A stretch of 6,253 bases of DNA from an uncultured Pelagibacteraceae bacterium (GTDB taxonomy: Bacteria > Pseudomonadota > Alphaproteobacteria > Pelagibacterales > Pelagibacteraceae). Made by a program: the position numbers and the translations under genes. The stretch is from assembly GCA_902572155.1 (NCBI GenBank), contig CACGET010000041.1, positions 1 through 6,253 of the forward strand. Reading direction: 5' to 3'. Shown here piece after piece: positions 1 to 6,052 of this stretch; positions within the stretch are counted from its first letter, which is position 1; the number at the start of each line of letters is the position of its first letter. The notes beneath the pieces are model-generated. The model made no database searches and had not been told where the DNA came from. It worked only from the letters and a program-made list of their open reading frames with translations.

Positions 1-916
1 GATCTATAAGATTTTCAATTTTTTTTAACGTCTTTTCACCAATATCTAATATCATTTCATTAGATAAAACTTCATTGAGTTTTTTATTATAAGGTTTTCC
101 ATTCTTATTTTTTGCAACCACAATATCTTCAGGATAAAATATTTTACATCCTTTTTTTTTTGAAAGTATAAAAATTTCTTTGATAATTGTGTCTGTGTTT
201 TTTTCAATTAAAGATCTTCCTATTTTGTAGCCCATGTATTTAATTATGTTATTAGCCATTCCTCCAACAATCACAATATTATCAAATTTAGAAATTAAAT
301 TTTTAATAACATTAATTTTAGTCGAAATTTTTGATCCTCCAATAATACACGTTATAGGTTTTTTAATTTCAGAGGTTATTTTTTTTAGTGCAGTCATCTC
401 AAGCTCTAGCTGTAATCCAGAATATGAAGGTAAAAATTCAGTAATTTTAGAAACAGATGCATGAGCTCTATGAGAGCATGAAAATGCATCATTCACATAA
501 ATATCACCTAAATTAGCTAACCTTTGAGCAAACTTCAGATCATTTTTTTCTTCTTCTTCATAAAACCTTATATTTTCCAACATAACAATGTTTTCATCCT
601 TGTTTTTAAACAAGTTTATATTGTTAATTTGATTAATATTTTTTTCAATAAGGTTTACTTTTTGATTAATTTTTTTTTTTAAATATTTACATATTGGTTT
701 TAAAGAAAGACTACTGACAATTTTGCCATTTGGTCTTCCAACGTGCGATAAGATTATTATTTTAGATTTTTTTTTTATTAAAAATTTTAAAGTTGGAATA
801 ATCTTATCTATTCTAGTTGAGTCAATAATTTCTCCTGAATTTAATGGAACATTTAAATCTAATCTTAATAATATTTTTTTATCAATGAGATTATTTTCAG
901 TTTGTATATTTCTCAT
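1..916 (-). CDS. pgk: Phosphoglycerate kinase, partial (C-terminus beyond the window)
   Basis: Catalyses the reversible phosphoryl transfer between 1,3-bisphosphoglycerate/ADP and 3-phosphoglycerate/ATP in the cytoplasm. The frame is open for 305 codons and leaves the window at base 1, so roughly 90 of the usual ~395 residues are missing, including the C-terminal GGGDT-type nucleotide loop. Visible family motifs are RLDLNVPL (residues 18-25, usually RVDFNVP), SHVGRPNG (57-64), LENIRFYEEEEKND (113-126), VNDAFSCSHRAHAS (141-154), GGSKIS (193-198) and a DIGEKT block near residue 293. These cover the 3-phosphoglycerate-binding N-domain and the start of the nucleotide-binding C-domain. The ATG shares one base with the gap stop codon (TAATG), and no Shine-Dalgarno precedes it, so translation is probably coupled to gap. 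It is the third gene of the tkt-gap-pgk operon. There are no internal stops. Identity is secure. Confidence 0.97.
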   Translation of the reverse strand, partial: MRNIQTENNLIDKKILLRLDLNVPLNSGEIIDSTRIDKIIPTLKFLIKKKSKIIILSHVGRPNGKIVSSLSLKPICKYLKKKINQKVNLIEKNINQINNINLFKNKDENIVMLENIRFYEEEEKNDLKFAQRLANLGDIYVNDAFSCSHRAHASVSKITEFLPSYSGLQLELEMTALKKITSEIKKPITCIIGGSKISTKINVIKNLISKFDNIVIVGGMANNIIKYMGYKIGRSLIEKNTDTIIKEIFILSKKKGCKIFYPEDIVVAKNKNGKPYNKKLNEVLSNEMILDIGEKTLKKIENLID

Positions 917-1923
917 TAAGAGATCTTATGAACATGTTCTGCTATATCACACATTCGATTTGAAAAACCCCATTCATTATCATACCAAGCTGAAATTTTT
1001 CCCATATTTTTTCCAACGACACTAGTAAGTGAAGAGTCTATGATTGCAGATGCTGAATTATGATTGTAATCAATTGATACTAATTTTTCTGAGTTTATAT
1101 CTAATATTTTTTTCGACTGATTCTTAGAGGCTAATTTGAATACTTCGTTAATTTTTTCTATATTGATATCTTTTTTAGTGCAGAATACGAACTCAATGAG
1201 TGACACATTAGGAGTAGGCACTCTCATAGCAACACCCTCTAATTTTCCTTTTAAAGAAGGAATAATTTCACCAATAGTTTTAGAAGCTCCTGTAGATGTA
1301 GGAACTATTGATTGACTGGCAGATCTAGCTCTTCTAGGGTCTTTATGAGAATTGTCTAAAATTCTTTGATCACTTGTAAACGCATGGATAGTAGTCATAA
1401 AACCTTTTTCAATTTTAAAATTTTCGTTTAGTATATTTGCAACAGGAGCTAAACAGTTAGTAGTGCATGAAGCTGCTGAAATTATTTGATCATTTTTGGT
1501 TAAAACATTTTCGTTTACCCCAAATACAATAGTTTTGTCTGAGTTTTTACATGGCGCAGAAACAATTACTTTTTTTGCACCATTGCTAATATGTGCCATT
1601 AGTTTTTCTTTTGAATTAAATTTTCCAGTGCATTCAAAAACATAATCAACATCAAATTTTTTCCATTTTATATCTTCGATTTTAGATTGTTGTGAAAAGG
1701 TAATTTTGTTTTTATTAATAATTAAATGATTTTCATTAAAATCTAAATCTGCATCAAATTTCCCATGAATAGAGTCATATTTTATTAATTTACAGCTTAC
1801 TTCAGGGTTAGATCTATTGTTGATATGCATTATTTTTATATTCTTATTTTGACTTTCAATAATGGATCTAATCACCATTCTACCAATTCTCCCCATTCCA
1901 TTAATTCCTACTTTTATTGCCAT
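916..1923 (-). CDS. gap: Type I glyceraldehyde-3-phosphate dehydrogenase, possibly NADP-using
   Basis: Interconverts glyceraldehyde-3-phosphate and 1,3-bisphosphoglycerate using NAD(P). It is 335 residues, full length for the family. The Rossmann motif GINGMGRIGR lies at 7-16, the catalytic block SAASCTTNC at 149-157 with nucleophile Cys153, the partner His180 in TTIHAFTSDQ, then PTSTGASK, RVPTPNVS and the C-terminal WYDNEWGFSNRM. Two cofactor-site positions are unusual. The Asp that ends the second beta strand (IND in most NAD enzymes) is Asn36 in INNRSN. The Leu-Pro pair before HKD is Asn191-Ser192 in LDNSHKD. Plastid and cyanobacterial NADP enzymes have Ala-Ser at that pair, so NADP or dual specificity is inferred. 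The ATG lies one base after the tkt stop, and a purine-rich GAGAAAG inside the tkt end may serve as ribosome site. It belongs to the tkt-gap-pgk operon. E4P dehydrogenase is less likely, since the sequence is a standard GapA type elsewhere. Confidence 0.97.
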   Translation of the reverse strand: MAIKVGINGMGRIGRMVIRSIIESQNKNIKIMHINNRSNPEVSCKLIKYDSIHGKFDADLDFNENHLIINKNKITFSQQSKIEDIKWKKFDVDYVFECTGKFNSKEKLMAHISNGAKKVIVSAPCKNSDKTIVFGVNENVLTKNDQIISAASCTTNCLAPVANILNENFKIEKGFMTTIHAFTSDQRILDNSHKDPRRARSASQSIVPTSTGASKTIGEIIPSLKGKLEGVAMRVPTPNVSLIEFVFCTKKDINIEKINEVFKLASKNQSKKILDINSEKLVSIDYNHNSASAIIDSSLTSVVGKNMGKISAWYDNEWGFSNRMCDIAEHVHKIS

Positions 1924-1924
1924 A

Positions 1925-3883
1925 TTACTTTCTCAATAATTTTTTAGATTTATTTGAAATGTTAGTAGCTGTTAATCCAAAGAATTTATAAATATCTTTA
2001 TACGGTGCGCTTTTACCAAAATGATCAATTCCAAAAGTTAGACCATCATTACCAACATATTTTTTCCAACAATTAGTTGACGCAGCTTCAATAGATATTT
2101 TGATTTTAGACTCTCCAAGAATTTTTTTCTTGTACGACTCTGATTGTTGATCAAAAAGGTCTAGGCACGGCATTGATATGACTTTTGAGTATACTTTATC
2201 TTTGGCCAATTTATGGCTAGTCTCAATTGCTAAATTAACTTCAGAACCAGTTGCAAGTATAGTTAAATTTATTTTTTTATTAGTTCTTAAAACTTCGTAA
2301 GCTCCAAATGAGCATTTATTGGTATTTGATAATTTTTTTCTAATTGGTTCCAGGTTTTGTCTGGTTAAAGATAAAATACTGGGTGTTTTGGTATTTTTTA
2401 ATGCTTGTTCCCAGCACTCAATAGTTTCCATTCTATCCGCCGGTCTAAAAACGTTTAAATTTGGAATCGACCTTAAACCTGACAATTGCTCAATTGGTTG
2501 ATGAGTGGGACCATCTTCACCCAAACCAATCGAGTCATGTGTCATTACATAAATGACCCTTTTTTGCATTAATGCAGACAGTCTTATCGAAGGTTTACAA
2601 TAATCAGAAAATATTAAAAAAGTTCCACCATAAGGAATAAAATTGCTATGAAGAGCAAGTCCATTCATTATTCCGCTCATAGCATGTTCTCTTACACCAT
2701 AGTGAATATAGTCACTATCAAAATCACCAGGTTTAGTTATCTTTTGATATTTTGTTTTAGTGTTATTAGAGCCAGCTAAATCTGCAGAACCCCCAATTAA
2801 AGTTTTACTTTCTTTGGTTAGAGCATTAAGAGTTAATTCTGAAGATTTTCTTGAAGCTAAGCTTTTCATTTCTTTTATAGCAATTTCTTTTTCTTTTTTA
2901 AGGATTTTGATAAAGTTATTTTTTAATTTGTTATTTATTTCACCCTTTTCTTTTTTGTAGGTTTTGTTCCATTTGTTTTCGAGGGCTTCACCTTTTTTAC
3001 CGATCTTTTTCCATTGATTTAAAATTTTTTTTGGAATTTGAAAAGGTTTATTGCTCCAATTTAGAGCTTGTCTTACAAGTTTAATTTCATCTAAACCTAA
3101 AGGGCTGCCATGAGACGATGATTTTCCAGATTTGTTAGGTGAGCCAAAGCCAATTTTAGTTTTACATGAAATGACTGTTGGTTTTTTTGCATTTTGAACT
3201 ATTTTTAGAGCTTTAAAGATTTCTTTTTCGTTATGACCATTAATAAGAATGTACTCCCATCCATAACTCTCAAATCTTTTTTTAAAGTTGTCTGATACTG
3301 CCAAACTAGTTGGTCCGTCTATTGATATGGAGTTGTTATCAAAAAGCATTACTAAATTTTTAAGTCTTAAATGACCAGCTAAACTCATTGCTTCATGACT
3401 TATACCCTCCATTAGACAACCGTCACCAGCCAAAACATAAGTTTTATGATTTATAATTTCTTTTCCAATTTTTTTTTTTAAAATTTCTTCAGCAATTGCT
3501 AAGCCAACTGCATTTGCTATCCCTTGGCCAAGCGGTCCTGTTGTAGTTTCTATACCACTTTTGGGATGATATTCTGGATGACCTGCACATATCGAGTCTA
3601 GCTGTCTAAATTTCTTAATGCTATTAAGTGAAATACTTTTATATCCAGTTAGGTACAATAGAGAGTAAAGCAACATAGATCCATGACCTGCTGATAAAAC
3701 AAACCTGTCTCTATTAAGCCAATCTGGATTTTTAGGATTAAATTTTAGAAAATCCTTAAAAAGAACTGTTGCCACATCAGCCATGCCCATTGGCATACCC
3801 GGATGACCAGAATTTGCCTTTTGTACAGCATCAATTGATAAAAATCTGATGCAATTAGCTAAATCATTGTGTAGTTTGTTCAA
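1925..3883 (-). CDS. tkt: Transketolase (TTG start)
   Basis: A thiamine-diphosphate enzyme that moves two-carbon ketol units between sugar phosphates in the non-oxidative pentose phosphate pathway. It is 652 residues, close to the ~660 usual. Visible are GHPG with His27, SAGHGS with His67, GPLGQG (116-121), and the ThDP/Mg motif from GDG (153-155) to DNNSISIDG, with Asp154 and Asn184 as metal ligands. Further on are SSHGS (His258), the phosphate-site Arg345, ADLAGS (367-372), the cofactor-activating Glu399 in GVREH, and THDSIGLGEDGPTHQP with His461. The N-terminal ThDP domain, the pyrimidine-binding domain and the C-terminal domain are all present. A Lys-rich linker at about 290-340 reflects the base composition. 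The start is TTG: it has an AGGA site 5 bases upstream, an in-frame stop lies further upstream with no ATG or GTG between, and the next Met is residue 30, inside the conserved GHPGMPMGM block. It is the first gene of the operon, divergent from the zauP-like gene. Confidence 0.98.
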   Translation of the reverse strand: MNKLHNDLANCIRFLSIDAVQKANSGHPGMPMGMADVATVLFKDFLKFNPKNPDWLNRDRFVLSAGHGSMLLYSLLYLTGYKSISLNSIKKFRQLDSICAGHPEYHPKSGIETTTGPLGQGIANAVGLAIAEEILKKKIGKEIINHKTYVLAGDGCLMEGISHEAMSLAGHLRLKNLVMLFDNNSISIDGPTSLAVSDNFKKRFESYGWEYILINGHNEKEIFKALKIVQNAKKPTVISCKTKIGFGSPNKSGKSSSHGSPLGLDEIKLVRQALNWSNKPFQIPKKILNQWKKIGKKGEALENKWNKTYKKEKGEINNKLKNNFIKILKKEKEIAIKEMKSLASRKSSELTLNALTKESKTLIGGSADLAGSNNTKTKYQKITKPGDFDSDYIHYGVREHAMSGIMNGLALHSNFIPYGGTFLIFSDYCKPSIRLSALMQKRVIYVMTHDSIGLGEDGPTHQPIEQLSGLRSIPNLNVFRPADRMETIECWEQALKNTKTPSILSLTRQNLEPIRKKLSNTNKCSFGAYEVLRTNKKINLTILATGSEVNLAIETSHKLAKDKVYSKVISMPCLDLFDQQSESYKKKILGESKIKISIEAASTNCWKKYVGNDGLTFGIDHFGKSAPYKDIYKFFGLTATNISNKSKKLLRK

Positions 3884-3936
3884 AATTATCCTGACTAGAC
3901 TAAGAAGAATCTATTTAATAATATAAACATATATAT
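3884..3936. promoter_or_regulatory. Divergent promoter region between tkt and the zauP-like gene
   Basis: This is the only intergenic space able to hold promoters for both operons. Rightward, TATAAA at 3922-3927 is a -10 candidate whose start site would fall about 3934-3937, practically on the ATG. No convincing -35 is present at 16-18 bases; CTGACT at 3891-3896 matches four of six consensus bases but is too far away. Leftward, TATTAT (minus strand of 3918-3923) is a -10 candidate that would give a leader of roughly 27 bases, again without a good -35. The two -10 candidates overlap, so the promoters may compete. GACTA is repeated in tandem at 3893-3902. AT-rich sequence makes -10 matches cheap, so the exact elements are uncertain even though promoter function of the region is likely. 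Confidence 0.55.
3889..3892 (-). promoter_or_regulatory. Shine-Dalgarno AGGA for tkt
   Basis: On the minus strand AGGA is followed by the five bases TAATT and then the TTG start of tkt. It supports the TTG as the true start, because no ATG or GTG is available between the upstream in-frame stop and conserved N-terminal sequence. Confidence 0.6.
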
Positions 3937-3939
3937 ATG
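3928..3939. repeat. 12-base perfect palindrome over the zauP-like start codon
   Basis: CATATATATATG reads identically on both strands, and its last three bases are the ATG of the rightward coding region. The symmetry does not extend to the next flanking base pair (A on both sides). It could be a regulator site or a small hairpin that hides the start codon. An alternating AT run in a region this AT-rich can also arise by chance. Confidence 0.5.
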
Positions 3940-4260
3940 AATTCTATAAACGAAAAAGAAAAAAAATTAAATAATGCTTTGACCGAGTTAAAAAGTTTAG
4001 ATCTTGGTAATCCTAATTTAAAAAACAATATTGAAAATTTGAATAATCAAAAAAATCAATTAGAAATTGAAAAGTCAGAACTAGAAAACAAATACAAAGT
4101 GTTAATAGAAGAGCATGCCAATTTGACTAAAAAACTTGAGGAAATTCAAAATAAAGAAAAAATAGACCAAAGAAAGCAAATAGAATTTTCTGAGAAAATA
4201 GATGAATTAAATCAAGAAACGGATACTTTACTTGAGGAAATTGATAAATGGCAAATGTAA
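3937..4260 (+). CDS. ZauP-like coiled-coil protein encoded upstream of ZapA (DUF4164-type)
   Basis: A 107-residue, highly charged protein predicted to be almost entirely helical coiled coil. Leu and Ile recur in heptad-like spacing from about residue 30 to 105, interrupted only by a short DLGNPN segment near residues 22-27. There is no Cys, signal peptide or membrane segment; a Trp sits near the C-terminus (DKWQM). Its place directly before zapA, overlapping it by 13 bases, matches ZauP (ZapA upstream protein) of Caulobacter, a coiled-coil partner of ZapA that focuses the FtsZ ring, and the DUF4164 genes found before zapA in other alphaproteobacteria. The assignment rests mainly on position, size and coiled-coil nature, since such sequences carry little family signal. 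The ATG is the first start after an in-frame TAA at 3919, with no Shine-Dalgarno, so it may be translated from a leaderless or nearly leaderless mRNA. Confidence 0.75.
   Translation: MNSINEKEKKLNNALTELKSLDLGNPNLKNNIENLNNQKNQLEIEKSELENKYKVLIEEHANLTKKLEEIQNKEKIDQRKQIEFSEKIDELNQETDTLLEEIDKWQM
4234..4238 (+). promoter_or_regulatory. Shine-Dalgarno GAGGA for zapA inside the upstream gene
   Basis: GAGGA lies 9 bases before the zapA ATG and inside the last codons of the zauP-like gene. It favours the ATG at 4248, which overlaps the upstream gene, and suggests translational coupling of the two division proteins. Confidence 0.6.
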
Positions 4261-4694
4261 GCATTAAATTTAATAATAAAGAGTTTTTATTATCATGTGA
4301 AGATGGTCAAGAAGAGCAACTTGAAGAATTATTGATTCAGATAAATCAAAAATTTAATCATTTAAAAAATGATTTAGGTAATTTAGGAGAAAATAAGCTG
4401 CTCTTAATCACTGCTGTTAAAATAATGGATGAATATTATGAGACAAAAAAAAAAGTGGATCAAAAAAAAGATGAACTTAGAGATTTATCAAATAAATTCA
4501 AAGAATTAAAATCACTTATCTACGCTTATAAGGATACCAAAGAAGATGAAATTAATAAGCTTAATCTTGACCATCAAAATTTTAAGAAAGAAATTGAAAA
4601 TAATCAAAAAAAATATGAAAAGTTGATAGAGGATGCTACAAATGAAATATCTAATTTTGTTGAAAAATCAAAACTAGAAAATAGATCTCAATAA
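4248..4694 (+). CDS. zapA: Cell division protein ZapA, with extended C-terminal coiled coil
   Basis: ZapA is a cytoplasmic protein that binds and cross-links FtsZ filaments at the division site. The N-terminal head fits the family: a beta hairpin at residues 2-16 (VSIKFNNKEFLLSC), the EDGQEEQLEELL helix start (18-29), and the conserved hydrophobic helix LLLITAVKIMDEYYE (51-65), equivalent to the usual 'llvmaALniaDEl' segment. From about residue 65 to 140 there is a long charged helix predicted as coiled coil. At 148 residues the protein is longer than typical ZapA (about 100-110), and the excess lies in this tail. The start has a good GAGGA site and overlaps the zauP-like gene by 13 bases, consistent with co-expression of two interacting proteins. 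A run of ten A residues at 4445-4454 lies at the junction of head and tail. The head motif makes the call firm; the tail is unusual. Confidence 0.88.
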   Translation: MANVSIKFNNKEFLLSCEDGQEEQLEELLIQINQKFNHLKNDLGNLGENKLLLITAVKIMDEYYETKKKVDQKKDELRDLSNKFKELKSLIYAYKDTKEDEINKLNLDHQNFKKEIENNQKKYEKLIEDATNEISNFVEKSKLENRSQ

Positions 4695-4699
4695 ATTTT

Positions 4700-5245
4700 G
4701 TGAATAAATCAAAAATAAGAAGTAACATTTTAAGATTAAGAGAAAAAAATTATAAAAGAAACTTTAAATTAGATCTTAAAAAAATTGTATCATTTTTGAA
4801 GAATAATAATTATCAATTTAAAAACTTTGGTGGATACTACCCTTCAAATTATGAAATTGATGATCTAGAAATTTTATATCTATTAGAAAAAAAAAAATGC
4901 AATATTTCGTTACCTATTATAAAAAAAGATAATCAAATGGATTTTTTTCAATGGTCAAAAAATGAACCATTAAAAATAAATAAATATGGAATACCAGAAC
5001 CTATATCAAAAAAAATTTCTTATCCTGATATTTTATTTGTGCCTCTGGTTGGGTTTGATAATAAATTAAATAGACTAGGATATGGAGGGGGATTTTATGA
5101 TCGTTATATTGAAAAAATTGAAAAAAATAAAGAAATTATTAAAATTGGGTTAGCATTTTCATATCAAAAATTAAAAAAAATTCCGGTCAATTTACACGAC
5201 AAAAGATTAAATTTTATAATTACTGAAAAGGAAATTTTAAAATGA
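4700..5245 (+). CDS. ygfA: 5-formyltetrahydrofolate cyclo-ligase (5,10-methenyl-THF synthetase; GTG start)
   Basis: Converts 5-formyl-THF and ATP to 5,10-methenyl-THF, returning an inhibitory storage folate to the one-carbon pool. It is 181 residues, normal for the family. Visible are the basic N-terminal helix (IRSNILRLREKNYKR), GGYYPSNYEID (44-54) in the substrate region, the YGIPEP turn (96-101), PDILFVPLVGFD (109-120), the ATP-site signature RLGYGGGFYDR (125-135), and the C-terminal HDKRLNFIITE (166-176). The start is GTG, 5 bases after the zapA stop; no ATG is available before the conserved N-terminal Arg/Lys residues and no clear Shine-Dalgarno is seen, so coupling to zapA translation is likely. 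The 3' end overlaps the next gene by four bases (ATGA). Linkage to zapA is widespread in proteobacteria, often with the 6S RNA gene in between; there is no room for it here. An 11-base A run lies at 4887-4897. Confidence 0.95.
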   Translation: MNKSKIRSNILRLREKNYKRNFKLDLKKIVSFLKNNNYQFKNFGGYYPSNYEIDDLEILYLLEKKKCNISLPIIKKDNQMDFFQWSKNEPLKINKYGIPEPISKKISYPDILFVPLVGFDNKLNRLGYGGGFYDRYIEKIEKNKEIIKIGLAFSYQKLKKIPVNLHDKRLNFIITEKEILK

Positions 5246-6045
5246 AGATATTATTTTTAGGGGATGTAGTTGGCCCTTCAGGGTGCTCAAAATTGATGAA
5301 TAGTTTATTGGAAGAGATTAAAAAAAATAAAATAGACTTTGTAATAGCAAATGGAGAAAACGCTGCATCACAAGGAGTTGGTTTAACAAAAGAAATTTGT
5401 AAAGATTTTTTTAATTGTGGAGTAAATGTAATTACCACTGGAAATCATGTTTGGGATCAAAAAGAAATAATGGATTTTATTGAAAAAGAAGAGAGATTAC
5501 TTCGACCAAAAAATCTTTTCGAGCCATCTCCTGGAAAAGGTTTTAATATTTATAAAGGAAAAGATGGTACCAAAATAGGGGTATTGAATTTAATGGGAAA
5601 TGTTTTTATGAAAAAATCTGAGGACGTTTTTAAAGTTTCAGAGAAATTTTTGAAAGAATATAAATTAAAAGAAAATTATGATTTACTAATTGTTGATTTT
5701 CATGGTGAAATCACAAGTGAAAAAAATGCAATTGGTCACTTTTTTGATGGTAAAGCGTCTTTGGTAGTGGGAACTCACACACATATTCCAACTAATGATA
5801 CTAGAATTTTAAAAGGTGGTACTGGTTATCAAACAGATGCAGGAATGTGTGGAGATTATGACTCAGTTATTGGAATGAATAAAGAAAACTCAATCAATAG
5901 ATTTTTAAAAAAAAAAACAACAAAACATTATCCAGCAATTGGTGAGGCCACCTTATGTGGTGTAATTGTTGAATGTAATATTAAAACTGGATTAGCAACA
6001 AACATTAAAAGTTATGTTTATGGCAATCAACTATTAAATAGATAA
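5242..6045 (+). CDS. ymdB: YmdB-family (TIGR00282) metallophosphoesterase
   Basis: A two-metal calcineurin-like phosphoesterase; the Bacillus subtilis member YmdB hydrolyses 2',3'-cyclic nucleotides and influences biofilm and motility gene expression. It is 267 residues, full length (~265). The metal ligands of the family are all in place: Asp8 in FLGDVVG, Glu39-Asn40 in NGENAA, Asn68-His69 in TGNHVWD, His154 in DFHGE, and His179 and His181 in GTHTHIPT. The C-terminal GYQTDAGMCGDYDSVIGM block (195-212) is also typical of the family. There is no signal peptide, so it is cytoplasmic. It starts on ATG overlapping the cyclo-ligase stop by four bases, with AGGA (5229-5232) 9 bases upstream. It precedes yebC, a neighbour pair seen in other alphaproteobacteria. 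An A run of eleven at 5907-5917 encodes consecutive lysines. The physiological substrate in this organism cannot be told from sequence. Confidence 0.92.
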   Translation: MKILFLGDVVGPSGCSKLMNSLLEEIKKNKIDFVIANGENAASQGVGLTKEICKDFFNCGVNVITTGNHVWDQKEIMDFIEKEERLLRPKNLFEPSPGKGFNIYKGKDGTKIGVLNLMGNVFMKKSEDVFKVSEKFLKEYKLKENYDLLIVDFHGEITSEKNAIGHFFDGKASLVVGTHTHIPTNDTRILKGGTGYQTDAGMCGDYDSVIGMNKENSINRFLKKKTTKHYPAIGEATLCGVIVECNIKTGLATNIKSYVYGNQLLNR

Positions 6046-6052
6046 GTAAATT

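Noticed and set aside
234..464. Plus-strand open frame of 76 codons
   Set aside because: Lies antisense to pgk, whose conserved motifs run through the same bases; no ribosome site or recognisable motif.
670..680. T-runs in the left half considered as intrinsic terminators
   Set aside because: They lie within the pgk and tkt reading frames and are not preceded by GC-rich stems; they encode lysine runs on the minus strand.
1..916. Possible pseudogene, because the pgk frame has no stop in the window
   Set aside because: The frame is continuous and motifs appear in correct order and spacing; the missing end is simply outside the window.
930..939. Perfect palindrome GAACATGTTC resembling an SOS-box half-site pair
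   Set aside because: The spacing between GAAC and GTTC is 2 rather than 4 bases, it lies inside the conserved gap C-terminus, and it is not at a promoter; best explained by coding sequence.
723..1025. Plus-strand open frame of 100 codons spanning the gap/pgk junction
   Set aside because: Antisense shadow of the pgk N-terminus and gap C-terminus; protein has no recognisable features.
2319..2960. Two short plus-strand open frames (2319-2501 and 2760-2960)
   Set aside because: Both are antisense to well-conserved transketolase sequence, with no start signals.
3928..3939. Alternating AT run as a phase-variable repeat
   Set aside because: Only five TA units lie within the palindrome; too short to expect frequent length change.
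5220..5438. Minus-strand open frame of 72 codons
   Set aside because: Antisense to the ymdB start, which carries clear catalytic motifs; no ribosome site.
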